Assembly: GCF_019880585.1 (NCBI RefSeq)
Contig: NZ_JAINVV010000011.1
Span: 426,642-490,641 of the forward strand
Origin: Sphingomonas colocasiae
Lineage (GTDB): Bacteria > Pseudomonadota > Alphaproteobacteria > Sphingomonadales > Sphingomonadaceae
Reading direction: 5' to 3'
DNA: 64,000 nucleotides
The position numbers were made by a program, and so were the translations under genes. The notes under the pieces are model-generated. The model saw only the letters and a list, made by a program, of their open reading frames with translations, had not been told where the DNA came from and did not search any database. Shown here piece after piece: positions 1 through 9,508 of this stretch. Numbering within the stretch: the first letter of the stretch is position 1; each line of letters begins with the position of its first letter.

Positions 1-1
1 G

Positions 2-154
2 GACCTGGCGGCGATGATGTCCGGCGGCGACGATGACGACGAAGATGGCGCGAACGCCCGCGACCGGCCCGCCTCTCCGGCCGAAGCCAGGCAGAAGAGG
101 AAGCGCGGGCTGCTGCGCGGCCTTGGTTCCGCGCTCGGCGTTCCCCTGCCCTGA
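2..154 (+). CDS. C-terminal fragment of an unknown protein (5' end outside window)
   Basis: An open frame runs in from the left edge and stops at TGA 152-154. The visible 50 residues hold an acidic patch (GGDDDDEDG), then a basic stretch (RQKRKRG) and end in GSALGVPLP. There is no recognisable domain. It is same-strand with, and 38 bp before, the next gene. Coding status is inferred from the continuous frame and the adjoining same-strand genes. Confidence 0.45.
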   Translation, partial: DLAAMMSGGDDDDEDGANARDRPASPAEARQKRKRGLLRGLGSALGVPLP

Positions 155-192
155 ATCCGCTCCCTCCCGTCCTCGCCAGCAAGGCAATCCCG

Positions 193-1044
193 ATGACCTA
201 TCCTTTGCTCCGCCGCGTGCTGCTCGCCGCGCTGGTCGCCACGCCCATCGCCCCGGTGCCCGCCGTCCCGGCCGACAGCCGCGCCCCCGCCAGGCTGATG
301 CAGCGCTGGGCGCAGCCGGCGCCCGCCCCCGGCGCGGGCCTGCCCGGCTGGTATTCGAAGGCCCCCGACGTGCATGTCCATCAGCCGCGCAACCTGTCGG
401 CCATTCCCCTGGCCGAAGTCGATCTGCTTCGCCGCCGTGCGATGGTGGCGTTCCAGGCGGTGATGCGGCAGCCCTCGCTCAGCGACGTGCGCGGCGCCAG
501 CCTGCACGCCGACATCAACATCTCGGTGGTGCCGACGATCGACGGCGTGCGGCTGGTCGGCGCGACGCTGAGCATCCGGGCCAAGAGCGTGATCGCCGGC
601 AAGGCCGATACGGTGATGCGCGACGGGCGCTACGTCACCCCGTCCGAGGAAGGGGCGGTGCTCAGCATCCTCCTCAATCCCTATGACATGATGGCGCGCC
701 GCCGGGTTCAGGCGGAAGGCGTCGAGGCCGGCGGCCTGCAGATCCGCACCGGATCGGCCTATGGCCTCTATCTCGCCGACCGGCTGCCCGACTATGATCC
801 CAGGTCCGAATATGCCTGGGCGCCCCGGCCGCTCGCGATGCAGTTGCAGGGCGATCGCAGCTGGTACCAGCCGGGCGCGCCGGGCGTGCATCCGCTCGTC
901 GCCCATATGTCGAGCCACGCGCACGAGAATGACGCGCTGCGCGGCGACACCCTGGATCCCGAACGACCGGCCGCGCGCCTCGCGGCGGCGATGTTCATGG
1001 TCGACTGGGACGATGTCCGCCGCCGCATGAAGGCGGTGACGTGA
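193..1044 (+). CDS. Exported hypothetical protein, 283 aa
   Basis: Residues 1-27 form a signal peptide: MTYPLLRR, then a hydrophobic Leu/Ala/Val stretch and an Ala-rich cleavage region. The mature part is probably periplasmic. It contains a His-containing segment (DVHVHQPRN, about residue 60) and many short hydrophobic strands, but no catalytic motif I recognise. The 3' end overlaps the alternative GTG start of the next gene (GTGATG at 1041-1046), so the two are probably cotranscribed. The function is unknown. Confidence 0.7.
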   Translation: MTYPLLRRVLLAALVATPIAPVPAVPADSRAPARLMQRWAQPAPAPGAGLPGWYSKAPDVHVHQPRNLSAIPLAEVDLLRRRAMVAFQAVMRQPSLSDVRGASLHADINISVVPTIDGVRLVGATLSIRAKSVIAGKADTVMRDGRYVTPSEEGAVLSILLNPYDMMARRRVQAEGVEAGGLQIRTGSAYGLYLADRLPDYDPRSEYAWAPRPLAMQLQGDRSWYQPGAPGVHPLVAHMSSHAHENDALRGDTLDPERPAARLAAAMFMVDWDDVRRRMKAVT

Positions 1045-1088
1045 TGCGCGCGCCGCCCCTCCCCATCATCAACGACAGGACCCCGTTC

Positions 1089-1748
1089 ATGCGACATGCG
1101 ATCCCGATGGCGGCCGTCGCCGCCGCGCTTCTGGCGACGAGCCAGGGCGCGCAGGCCCAGGGCTTTCTGAAACGCCTTGCCGACCGCGCGCTGGACAAGG
1201 CGGAACGGACCGCCGAGACGATCGGCGAGTCCGCCGCCAGGGGATCGCCGCGCGGGCGCAAGGCCAAGGACAGGCGCGAAGCGGCGCCGGCCGCCGCGCC
1301 CGCCGCATCCGAACCGGTCGGCCCCGCCGGCCCTGCCAGGGCGGCGCCCGCCGCTGCGCGCTATATCGACAGTCTGCGCACACCCCCCGATGTCGAGGCG
1401 CAGAAGACCGCGTACAACAGGTTCGGCGAAGTCAGCTGCAATGATTGCGAAGGCGGCATCGATCTCGATGGCCGGCCGAAATTCGCCTATGACCAGTATA
1501 GCGGCAAATATAACGAGCGCGCCGCGCGCGCCGGAAGCTGGCCGGTGGGCCACACGCACAACTGGCAAGGCCGGGCGTCGAAGGGCACGCTGACAGTGCT
1601 CGCCGAGGAGAGCGTGGACGGTTTCCGCTGCCGGCGCCTCGAATATCGCCTGGTCAGGGGCGACGCCTCCGCCACCCGGCCGGGGCTCATCTGCTTCGGC
1701 CTGGCCAACAGTTCCTCCGAAGTGGAGAAATGGCACGAGATCTATTGA
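1089..1748 (+). CDS. Exported hypothetical protein with conserved Cys pairs, 219 aa
   Basis: I chose ATG 1089 because it gives a proper signal peptide (MRHAIPMAAVAAALLATSQGAQAQ in two steps) and has AGGA upstream; the longer GTG 1041 start adds 16 non-signal residues. After an Ala/Pro-rich linker (about residues 40-95) comes a compact C-terminal domain with SCNDC, a GWPVGHTHNW-like segment (SWPVGHTHNW) and FRCRRLEYR...LICFG. The four Cys could form disulfides in the periplasm. The 3' end overlaps the convergent patatin gene by 7 bp. I do not recognise the family. Confidence 0.65.
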   Translation: MRHAIPMAAVAAALLATSQGAQAQGFLKRLADRALDKAERTAETIGESAARGSPRGRKAKDRREAAPAAAPAASEPVGPAGPARAAPAAARYIDSLRTPPDVEAQKTAYNRFGEVSCNDCEGGIDLDGRPKFAYDQYSGKYNERAARAGSWPVGHTHNWQGRASKGTLTVLAEESVDGFRCRRLEYRLVRGDASATRPGLICFGLANSSSEVEKWHEIY

Positions 1749-2930
1749 TCGCGGCGCCCCGGCGACGGCCCATCGGCGGGGCGCCGCTCCGCCTGGCGCA
1801 GCCCCTGTTCGAACAGCGCCCGCATCTGCGCCGGATCGAACAGCCTGCCATCCGACAGCGGATAATCCTCGTCCACCGTCACCATGTCGAACGCGATCGC
1901 ATGATCCTCCGCGAAGCGGCGATAGGATCGGATCCGCTCGCGATCGGCTTCGTTGATCAGCGTGTCGAGCGCACGCCCCGCGATGGCGAAGGCCCTGGGC
2001 CGGACGACCTTGTACGTCCGGGCGAGCTTGCCGTTATAAAGGATGGTGAGCGAGGCGCCGGCGGGCGCCGCCACGCCGTCCGCATCGTCCCAGACGATCG
2101 CCGGCGGCACGCCGAACACGCTGCCGACGGTCCCGCCGTCGACATGCATCTCGGCAAAATGCCGCGCGCCATCGGCGACGTCGATCAACACCGGCGGGAA
2201 CAGCGCGGGAATGCTTGCCGACGCCAGCAGGATCCGGCGGGCAAGCGCCAGCCGGGCGGTGGACGGGCTGGCCGCGATCGCGCCCAGATCCCATATCACG
2301 GCGCGGCCCGCGTCCAGATTGGTGGTGGCGATCAGCAGCCGTCGCCCCCCGTCGATGCTCCGCCGCGATGCGATCGAGCAGTTGCGTGGTGACATGCCGG
2401 GCGATGAGACGTTCGAGCGGCCGGGAATCGGCAAAGGATGGCCCGCCGGCCAGGCCAGACACCAGGCGCGCGCGATAAATGTCCCTGGCGCTGATCGACG
2501 TGTAGAGTTCGCGGAGCGTCGCGTCATGGCGCGGCCCGAGAAACGCGAAGGGCGCGATCAGCGCGCCCGTGCTGACGCCGGTCACCACCGCGAATTCGGG
2601 GCGGTCGCCGCGCGCCGTCCAGCCCGCCAGATAGCCGGCGCCGAACGCCCCCTTGTCCGATCCGCTCGATATGGCAAGCAATGCGGGCCGCGTACGGATG
2701 CCCGCGGCCGCGCGGTCCGCAAGCCAGGCGGCGCGCCACTCGCTCCAGTCGGACAGCGGCGCATCCGCCCAATGCCGGATCGATCCGAACCCCGGCACCT
2801 GCGCGGCGGCCTGCGCGGCGGCGGTCACCTGCGGCCGTTCCGGCCATTTCGCGCACCCGCCCGCCGCGACGAACAGCAGCAGCGATGCCAGGCGCATCCC
2901 GGATCGCGACATCGGCCGGCGCCGGCTCAC
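1742..2930 (-). pseudogene. Patatin-like phospholipase lipoprotein, broken by a one-base frameshift
   Basis: The gene is read in two frames. The N-terminal frame (2930 down to about 2350) has a lipoprotein signal (LLLFVAAGGC), the patatin glycine-rich region (SSGSDKGAFGAGYLAGW) and the nucleophile elbow GVSTG. The C-terminal frame (about 2350 to 1742) carries the family segment LLIATTNLDAGRAVIWDLG and the catalytic Asp motif HVDGG. The shift falls at a six-base C run (2345-2350; G on the coding strand). Removing one base gives a continuous EHRRGRRLLIATTNLD. The first start, GTG 2930, overlaps the stop of the efflux gene (GTGA); ATG 2912 and ATG 2897 are later options. It would be a membrane-anchored acyl hydrolase. 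The lesion is either a homopolymer sequencing error or a real mutation. Confidence 0.8.
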
Positions 2931-4462
2931 CGGCCGCCCTGCTCCAGCCCGTCGCCCTGCCCCATGTCGCCGTCCGCAAGCGCGGGCGCGTTGCCGATCG
3001 CCTTGTTGATCGCGGCATAGCGCGTGCCGATGCGCGCATCGCTGTCGGCCAGGTCGCGCGTCGACTGGATCCAGCCGCGCTGCGCGTCGATCACCTCCAG
3101 ATAGGTGGTGATACCGCCGCGATAGCGCGCCGATGCCAGGTCGAGCGCGTCGCGGCTGGTGGTCACTTTCTCGCGCAGCGCCGCGTTGCGCTGCCGTTCG
3201 GCGGCATAGCCGTTCAGCGCGTCGCCGATCTCCTGCCAGGCCCGTAGCACCGTCTTCTGATAGGCGACCGCCGCCTCGCGCTGTTCCAGTTCGCGCAGTT
3301 GCACGACGCGCCGGCGCCTGCCGCCGTCGAAGATCGGCAAGTCGATGCTCGGGCCGATCGACCAGCTGCGGCTGGCCCAGTCGAACAGGCTGTTCGCCTT
3401 GTAGGATTCCAGGTTGAACCCGCCGCCCAGCCGGATGCTGGGATAAAGATCGGCGGTGGCGACGCCGATCCGCGCGGTCGCCCCGTGCAGGCGCGCCTCG
3501 GCGGCGCGGATGTCGGGACGGCGCAGCGCCAGTTCGGACGGCAGGCCGAGCGCGATGTCGGGCAAGGCGGCCGCCGCCGTCGCATCGGCGGGCTTCAAAA
3601 GGTCCGCCAGCGCCCCCGGCCGCTCGCCAAGCAGCAGGCCGAGCTGGCTGGCCTGTGCCCCCTCCTGCGCGAGCAGATCCGGCAGCGATGCCCGCAGCCC
3701 CTGAAGTTCGGATTGCTGGCGGTCGATGTCGAGATGCGTGCCCTGCCCGCGCCGCACCTGCGCCGCGACGATGCCCGCGCGCGACTCCAGCGCCGCGATA
3801 TCCTGCCGCGTCATCGCGATCTTGCGCTGCGTCGCGCGCAATTCCAGATAGGTGCGCGTCACGTCGCTCGCCAGCGTCAGCCGGGCCTGGGCGAGCAGCG
3901 CCGCGCGTTCGGCCAGATCAGCATCGGCCGCCTCGAGCGAGCGGCGCACCTTGCCCCACAGATCGATCTCCCACGCCGCGTCCAGACCGCCCTGATACAG
4001 GGTGAAGGGTTCGGCGAGCAGCTTGGCCAGGGTATCGCGGTCGCCGCCCGAATTGCCGGAGACGACGTCGAGCAGGCGCGTGCCCGCGCCATTCTCGCTC
4101 TGCCGCTGGCGGGTGACGCCCGCGCCCGCATTGATCGCCGGCAATCCCGCCGCCGCCGTCGCGCCGCGCTGGACGCGCGCCTGGGCGACATGAAGCGCCG
4201 CCGTTCTCAGATCGGGGCTTGCCGCCACCGCGCGCTGCTGGAGATCGTCCAGAACCGGATCGTTGAAGGCGCGCCACCAGTCCGGCGGCAGGGTCGCATC
4301 GCTGGCGACGGGCAGGCGCAGGCTCGCATCGCCGCTGCGCCAGCTCGACCAGTCCGCCGGCGCCGCCGTTTCGGGGGGGATGTGGTTCGGGCCGACGGTG
4401 CAGCCGGCAAGCGCCATCGCGATCAGCGGCGCGGAGCGAAGGGCATATGGCGGGACGGGCAT
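2927..4462 (-). CDS. NodT-family outer-membrane efflux lipoprotein (TolC-like)
   Basis: The 511-residue product begins with a lipobox signal (MPVPPYALRSAPLIAMALAGC), then TVGPNHIPP, the usual opening of NodT-type outer-membrane factors. Two OEP repeats follow with the typical ALHVAQARVQ and LRRPDIRAAEARLHGATARIGVA segments. It forms the outer-membrane channel of the exporter encoded just upstream. ATG 4462 is preferred because GAGAGG lies about 8 bases upstream; a GTG at 4477 overlaps the permease stop (GTGA). The order permease, permease, channel implies one operon and a complete tripartite pump. Confidence 0.93.
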   Translation of the reverse strand: MPVPPYALRSAPLIAMALAGCTVGPNHIPPETAAPADWSSWRSGDASLRLPVASDATLPPDWWRAFNDPVLDDLQQRAVAASPDLRTAALHVAQARVQRGATAAAGLPAINAGAGVTRQRQSENGAGTRLLDVVSGNSGGDRDTLAKLLAEPFTLYQGGLDAAWEIDLWGKVRRSLEAADADLAERAALLAQARLTLASDVTRTYLELRATQRKIAMTRQDIAALESRAGIVAAQVRRGQGTHLDIDRQQSELQGLRASLPDLLAQEGAQASQLGLLLGERPGALADLLKPADATAAAALPDIALGLPSELALRRPDIRAAEARLHGATARIGVATADLYPSIRLGGGFNLESYKANSLFDWASRSWSIGPSIDLPIFDGGRRRRVVQLRELEQREAAVAYQKTVLRAWQEIGDALNGYAAERQRNAALREKVTTSRDALDLASARYRGGITTYLEVIDAQRGWIQSTRDLADSDARIGTRYAAINKAIGNAPALADGDMGQGDGLEQGGR

Positions 4463-4473
4463 GATCTTGCCTC

Positions 4474-5586
4474 TCACGACAGGCGGTGGCGGAAGAGCCA
4501 GGCGGCGAGCGGCAGCGTGACCGCCATCATCACCAGCAACGGCACGAAATCGAACCAGATATCGGTGAATCCGGCCCCTTCCAGATAGACGCGGCGAACC
4601 AGGTCGATGCCCCAGCGCAGCGGATTGATATAGGTCAGGATCTGCAGCAGCTCGGGCATGTTGTGCACCGGGGTGAGCAGCCCGGAAAGCAGCATCAGCG
4701 GCATGATGATCAGGAAGGTGTAGAGCATGGCCTGCTGCATCGTCAGCGACACCGCCGAGATCGACAGGCCCAGCCCGACACCGGCGCCGGTGAAGCTGAC
4801 CAGGCCCAGATAAAGCAGTCCATAGGATCCGTTCATCGGGATCTGGAACCAGAAACGGATGATCAGCAGGATGATGGTGGACTGGATCAGCCCGACCATG
4901 ATCGAGGGCAGCGCCTTGCCGATCAGGATCTGGATCGGGGTCAGCGGCGTCACCAGCAATTGATCGAACGTCCCCTGTTCGCGTTCGCGCGCGACCGAAA
5001 GCGCCGCGATCAGCAGCGTCTGCATCAGGCTGAGCGCCGCGATCAGCGCGGGCATCAGCGTCCAGCGCGATTCCAGATTGGGATTGTACCAGGCGCGCCG
5101 CTCCACCACGATCGGCGGGGCGCCCCCGCGCGACGCCGCGTAATCGGCGGCGATCGTGCCGATCTGCCCCGCCGCCGCGCCCGCGGTGGAGCTGTTGCGG
5201 CCATCGAGTATCACCTGGATCGGCGCGGTCTCGCCCGCCGACAGCCGCCGTTCGAAATCGGCGGGAATGCTCAGTGCCAGCAGCACGTCGCCATTGTCGA
5301 CCAGGTCCGCGATCTGGTCGTTCGACGCCAGCGTCGCCTTGCGCCTGAACACCCCGGTGCCGTCGAGCCGCGCCAGGAACTCGCCCGATGCCGCGCTGCG
5401 GCTCTGGTCGACCACGGCATAGGGCACGCGGGTGAGATCATAGGTCGCGCCATAGCCGAACAGCAGCGCCTGGATCAGCGCCGGCGCGAACAGGATGGTG
5501 CGGTTCGCCGGATCCTTGACGAGCGCCAGTATCTCCTTGCGGATCAGCGCCAGGATCGGAACGAGCATGGGGAGGAACGCGGCCAT
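4474..5586 (-). CDS. ybhR: ABC-2 type permease (YbhR-like)
   Basis: A 370-residue inner-membrane protein of the ABC-2 membrane family. It has an N-terminal transmembrane helix (residues about 22-45), a periplasmic domain of about 130 residues, then five hydrophobic segments from about residue 170. The family motif SVAREREQGTFDQLLVTPL is present, followed by PLMLLSGLLTPVHNMPE. It should pair with the neighbouring permease as a heterodimer. The gene is 6 bp from that permease's stop and overlaps the outer-membrane factor. The order matches the E. coli ybhG-F-S-R operon, which supports the symbol by synteny only. Confidence 0.9.
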   Translation of the reverse strand: MAAFLPMLVPILALIRKEILALVKDPANRTILFAPALIQALLFGYGATYDLTRVPYAVVDQSRSAASGEFLARLDGTGVFRRKATLASNDQIADLVDNGDVLLALSIPADFERRLSAGETAPIQVILDGRNSSTAGAAAGQIGTIAADYAASRGGAPPIVVERRAWYNPNLESRWTLMPALIAALSLMQTLLIAALSVAREREQGTFDQLLVTPLTPIQILIGKALPSIMVGLIQSTIILLIIRFWFQIPMNGSYGLLYLGLVSFTGAGVGLGLSISAVSLTMQQAMLYTFLIIMPLMLLSGLLTPVHNMPELLQILTYINPLRWGIDLVRRVYLEGAGFTDIWFDFVPLLVMMAVTLPLAAWLFRHRLS

Positions 5587-5592
5587 CGCCGG

Positions 5593-6720
5593 TCAATCAA
5601 GCCGCTTGGCGAGCGTGCGCCGGGTCAGCACGGCCAGCAGCACGGCATAGGCCGCCAATATCGCGCAGCTCTTGATCACGATCGGCCAGATCGTGCCCGC
5701 CAGGAACAGCGTCTTCACCAGCTGCATGAAATGCGTGGCCGGCAGCGCCTGCGCGATGATCTGGATGGCGAGCGGCACGTTGCGCAGGTCGAAGACGAAG
5801 CCGGACAGCATCATCGCGGGCATGAAACTGGCGAGCAGCGCCATCTGGCTCGCCGCGAACTGGTTGCGCGTCGCACCCGATATGAACAGCCCCAGCAGCA
5901 GCGAAACGATCAGATAGAGCAAGGATGCGAAGATGATCAGCAGCAGCGATCCGCGGATCGGCACGTCGAACATGAAGCGCGCGCAGATCAGGCAGATCAC
6001 CACGTCGATCGCGCCGATCACGGCATAGGGCGCCAGTTTGGACAGCACGATCTCCGTCGGTCGCACCGGCGTGACGAACAGCGATTCCAGCGTGCCGCGT
6101 TCCCATTCGCGCGCGATCAGCAAGGAAGTGAGAAAGGCGCCGATCAGCGTCATCACCAGCACCAGCAGCCCCGGCACCAGATACCAGCGGCTGTTGCCGG
6201 CTTCGTTGAACCAGGTGCGCTGCACCAGCGTCACGCCGCCCCGCGCGCCTACGCCCGCGCGATCCGCCGCGTGCAGCGACGCCGTCTGGAGCGCGCCGTT
6301 CACATAGCCCTCGATCGCGGTCGCCGTCGTCGAGTCCGCGCCATTGACGATCAGTTGCACGCGCCCGTCGCCGGCCGCGCGGGCGGCGGAGAAATCGACA
6401 GGCAGGCGGACGATCCCGTCCACCTTCCTGGCGCGCATCAGCGCCTCCGCATCCGCCATGCTCGCCACCATCACCGGCGCCAGATAGGGCGAACCGTCCA
6501 GCCCCGCGACGATATCGCGCGCGCCGGGCGATCGATCCTCCAGCACCACCGCGACCGGCGCATTCTCGACATCGAAGGACAGGCCGTAACCGAACAGCAG
6601 GATCAGCGCGAAGGGCAGCAACAGGCCGACGAGCAGGTTGCTGCGATCGCGCAGCAATTGCCGCGTCTCCTTGCGGGTGAGCGCGATCAGGCGCGTGTGG
6701 AAGCCCGATCGCCCGCTCAT
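5593..6720 (-). CDS. ybhS: ABC-2 type permease (YbhS-like)
   Basis: A 375-residue ABC-2 permease. The start at ATG 6720 overlaps the ATPase stop as ATGA, so translation is likely coupled. A TM helix (about residues 25-45) precedes a periplasmic region, and the C-terminal half holds five hydrophobic segments. The motif IAREWERGTLESLFVTPV is the counterpart of AREREQGTFDQLL in the sister permease. The two permeases differ enough to be distinct subunits, not a recent duplication. It is the membrane half of the efflux ABC transporter. Confidence 0.9.
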   Translation of the reverse strand: MSGRSGFHTRLIALTRKETRQLLRDRSNLLVGLLLPFALILLFGYGLSFDVENAPVAVVLEDRSPGARDIVAGLDGSPYLAPVMVASMADAEALMRARKVDGIVRLPVDFSAARAAGDGRVQLIVNGADSTTATAIEGYVNGALQTASLHAADRAGVGARGGVTLVQRTWFNEAGNSRWYLVPGLLVLVMTLIGAFLTSLLIAREWERGTLESLFVTPVRPTEIVLSKLAPYAVIGAIDVVICLICARFMFDVPIRGSLLLIIFASLLYLIVSLLLGLFISGATRNQFAASQMALLASFMPAMMLSGFVFDLRNVPLAIQIIAQALPATHFMQLVKTLFLAGTIWPIVIKSCAILAAYAVLLAVLTRRTLAKRLD

Positions 6721-8501
6721 GCCGCGTGCCTGTCCTGCCGATCGTCGACGCGCCCCTGCTCGACGATCGCGATGAAGGCGGCGTTCATGTCCGCCGCATC
6801 GCCGCCCGCCTGCGCGCGCACTTCGGCGGGCGTGCCCAGCGCCAGCATCCGGCCGGCATCCTGGATCGCGATGCGATCGCAATATTCGGCCTCTTCCATG
6901 AAATGCGTGGTGACGACGATGGTGACGCCCGATCGGGCGAGCGCGGTGATCGTCCGCCAGAAGGCGCGCCGGGCCAGCGGATCGATGCCGCTGGTCGGTT
7001 CGTCCAGGAACAGGATCTCGGGTTCGTGCAGCAGCCCCGCCGCCATCGCCAGCCGCTGCTTGTAGCCGGTGGGCAGGATGCCGCTCGGCGCCCTGGGATC
7101 GAGCTGGAACTGATCGATCACCGCGCCGATGCGATCCTGCGCGCGCGCGCCGCTCAATCCATAGGCGCCCGCGAAGAAATCGAGATTCTCGCGGACGGAG
7201 AGATTGGCGTAGAGCGCGAATTTCTGGGAGACATAGCCGATGCGCGCCCGCGCCTGCGCGCGCGCCGTGCGCAGATCCCGCCCCGCCACCTCCAGATGGC
7301 CGCTCGTCGCCGGCAGCAGCCCGCACAACATGCGGAAGGTGGTGGTCTTGCCCGCGCCGTTGGGGCCGAGCAGGCCGAAGATCTCGCCGCGATGCACGTC
7401 GAAGGATGTGCTGGCCACCGCCGTGAAATCGCCGAACCTGCGCACGAGATCGCGCACGACGATCACCGGCGCATCGTCGTCCGCCTGTATGTCTCCGCCG
7501 CCGTCCCGCCCGGCCGCTTCGTGCGCCGGCGTGCCCGTGCCGCCGGTTCCGTCTCCATCCTCATGCGCGTGCAGCAGCAGCATGAAGGCATCTTCCAGTT
7601 CGGGCGCGCGCGGTGCGAAGCGCGTATCGGGCAGCAGCGCGCGGAGCGCGGCCTCGTCCGTTTCGGGCCGGCGGATGAACCAGATGCGCCCGCCCTTCGG
7701 CACGGCATCGACGATACTGCCGGGATCGTCGATCAGCCGCGCCTGCACGTCGCGCGGCGGCAGGCCCGCCACCGGTTCGGCGACATAGGTCAGCCCCTCC
7801 GCACGGCGGCGCAGCGCCTCCGGCGATCCTTCGGCCAGCAGCCTGCCGCGATTGAGCACGAACACCTGCGCGCAGCGTTCCGCCTCGTCCATATAGGCGG
7901 TGCTCACGATCACGCTCAATCGTTCGTCGGCGATCAACTGTTCGATGATCTTCCACAGGTCGCGGCGCGACAGCGGATCGACGCCCACGCTGGGTTCGTC
8001 GAGCAGCAGCAGATCGGGCGATCGCACCAGCGTGCAGGCCAGCCCCAGCTTCTGCTTCATGCCGCCCGAAAGCTTGCCCGCCGGCCGCGCCGTGAAGCGC
8101 GCCATGTCCGTCATCTCCAGCATCCGGCCGAAGCGTTCGCGGCGCACCGCCTGCGGAACGCCGTGGAGATCGGCATAGAGGTCGAGATTTTCCTGGACGC
8201 TCAGATCCTCGTACAGGCCGAAGCGCTGCGGCATGTAGCTGATCCGATCCTGCACCGATTGCGGATCGGCGCGCACATCGATGCCCAGCACCGAAAGCGT
8301 GCCGGCATCGGGGCTGAGCAGCCCGGCCATCATGCGCATCAGGCTGGTCTTTCCCGCGCCGTCCGGCCCCACCAGCGCGGTCAGCTCGCCGGCCCGCACG
8401 GTCAGCGAAACCGCGTCGACCGCATCGAAGGGCGTGCCGTCGGGCGCGTCGAAACGCTTGATCAAGCCCTGGATCGCGACCGTCGGGTCGGGTGCGCTCA
8501 C
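6717..8501 (-). CDS. ybhF: ABC transporter ATPase with two nucleotide-binding domains (YbhF-like)
   Basis: A 594-residue protein with two complete ABC domains. NBD1 has Walker A GPDGAGKT at 45-52, signature LSGGMKQ near 145 and Walker B LLLLDEPSVGVDP near 165. A linker of about 50 residues with a Gly/Asp-rich part follows. NBD2 has Walker A GPNGAGKT, the degenerate signature LPTGYKQRLAMA and Walker B EILFLDEPTSGIDP. The LPxGYKQ form of the second signature is typical of YbhF proteins. It powers the two ABC-2 permeases. The 5' end overlaps the stop of the membrane fusion gene (GTGA at 8498-8501). Confidence 0.93.
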   Translation of the reverse strand: MSAPDPTVAIQGLIKRFDAPDGTPFDAVDAVSLTVRAGELTALVGPDGAGKTSLMRMMAGLLSPDAGTLSVLGIDVRADPQSVQDRISYMPQRFGLYEDLSVQENLDLYADLHGVPQAVRRERFGRMLEMTDMARFTARPAGKLSGGMKQKLGLACTLVRSPDLLLLDEPSVGVDPLSRRDLWKIIEQLIADERLSVIVSTAYMDEAERCAQVFVLNRGRLLAEGSPEALRRRAEGLTYVAEPVAGLPPRDVQARLIDDPGSIVDAVPKGGRIWFIRRPETDEAALRALLPDTRFAPRAPELEDAFMLLLHAHEDGDGTGGTGTPAHEAAGRDGGGDIQADDDAPVIVVRDLVRRFGDFTAVASTSFDVHRGEIFGLLGPNGAGKTTTFRMLCGLLPATSGHLEVAGRDLRTARAQARARIGYVSQKFALYANLSVRENLDFFAGAYGLSGARAQDRIGAVIDQFQLDPRAPSGILPTGYKQRLAMAAGLLHEPEILFLDEPTSGIDPLARRAFWRTITALARSGVTIVVTTHFMEEAEYCDRIAIQDAGRMLALGTPAEVRAQAGGDAADMNAAFIAIVEQGRVDDRQDRHAA

Positions 8502-9508
8502 TTTTTCGGGCCGGCCAGGTCGATCCGGACGGTGACGGGCTGGCCCAGCCGCAGCCGGTTGTCCGGATCGTCCACCGTCACCCGGATTTCATAGACCAGG
8601 CTGGCGCGCAATTCCTGGGTCTGCACCGTCTTGGGCGTGAATTCGGCCACCGACGAGATATAGCCGATGCGGCCCGCGATCGGCCGGTCGGGCTGGCTGT
8701 CGCTGACGATGCCGGCGGCCATGCCGGGGCGGATGCGGCCGAGATCGGGCTGCTCGACATAGGCGCGCACCCATTTGGGGCGGACCCGCGCGATTTCGAA
8801 CACCGGTTTCTGCGGAGAGGCGATGTCGCCCGGCTCCAGCAGTCGCGCGCGGATCACGCCGTCAACCGGCGCGCGCAGCACGCCCTGGCCGATCTGGTGC
8901 TGGAGCAGCGCAAGCTGCGCGCGCGCCGCCCCCAGTTGCGCGGCGCCGCCCGCGACATCCTCGCTGCGCGGCCCCTGCCTGGCAAGGCTGAGCGCCGCGG
9001 CCTGCTCGCGAACGGCGGCATTGGCGGCAGCCGCCTGTTTCCGGGCGGCATCCATATCCCGGCCGGCAACACCCCGGCCCTGCGTATCCCCGGCGATGCC
9101 CTGCAGCCGCGCGAGTTCGTCGGCGGCCCGCCGCGCCTCCGCCTCGGCCGAGGCGAGCCGCGCCGCGGCCTGCGCGATCTCCTGCGGGCGCGATCCGTTG
9201 CGCAGGCGGCGCAGGCTCTGTTCCTGCACCTCCACCCGCGCCTTCGCTTCTTCCGCCTGCAGCTTCAGCGTCACGGTATCGAGCAGGCCGAGAACCGCCC
9301 CCGCCTTCACCATATCGCCTTCCTGCGCGCCCAGCTCCGCGATCCGCCCGGTCTGCTCGAAGGCGAGCGACACCTGGCGGACATCGACATTCCCGGTCAG
9401 TTCCAGGCGATCGTCGTCGCCGTTCCGGCCGCCGCACCCGACGACGAGCAGCGACAGCAGCGCGATGCCGAAGACATTGCGGCGGGCGGCGCGAAAGCCG
9501 GTTCGCAC
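8498..9508 (-). CDS. ybhG: HlyD-type membrane fusion protein, lipoprotein (YbhG-like)
   Basis: The periplasmic adaptor of the ABC exporter. I propose GTG 9508 as start: it gives MRTGFRAARRNVFGIAL followed directly by the lipobox LLVVGC, a 336-residue product of YbhG size, with GGAAAA upstream. The frame stays open to 9757, but the extra 83 residues are a translation of a 57-bp tandem DNA repeat and look non-coding. Downstream are the biotinyl-lipoyl halves (LGAQEGDMVKAGAVLGLLD and GVLRAPVDGVIRARLLEPGDI), a long coiled-coil between them (about residues 75-190) and a beta-barrel ending VTVRIDLAG. A start at ATG 9709 cannot be excluded. Confidence 0.85.
   Translation of the reverse strand: MRTGFRAARRNVFGIALLSLLVVGCGGRNGDDDRLELTGNVDVRQVSLAFEQTGRIAELGAQEGDMVKAGAVLGLLDTVTLKLQAEEAKARVEVQEQSLRRLRNGSRPQEIAQAAARLASAEAEARRAADELARLQGIAGDTQGRGVAGRDMDAARKQAAAANAAVREQAAALSLARQGPRSEDVAGGAAQLGAARAQLALLQHQIGQGVLRAPVDGVIRARLLEPGDIASPQKPVFEIARVRPKWVRAYVEQPDLGRIRPGMAAGIVSDSQPDRPIAGRIGYISSVAEFTPKTVQTQELRASLVYEIRVTVDDPDNRLRLGQPVTVRIDLAGPKK

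Noticed and set aside
792..1736. A 314-codon open frame on the minus strand
   Set aside because: It overlaps two plus-strand genes with signal peptides; no motif is present.
4486..7065. An 859-codon open frame on the plus strand
   Set aside because: It is antisense to the two ABC-2 permeases; the product is Gln/Arg/His-rich with no domain.
6717..8501. The double-NBD ATPase as the type I secretion ATPase for the RTX adhesin
   Set aside because: It lacks a fused TM domain and belongs to the YbhF-like exporter operon 50 kb away; the adhesin's secretion genes must lie outside the window.
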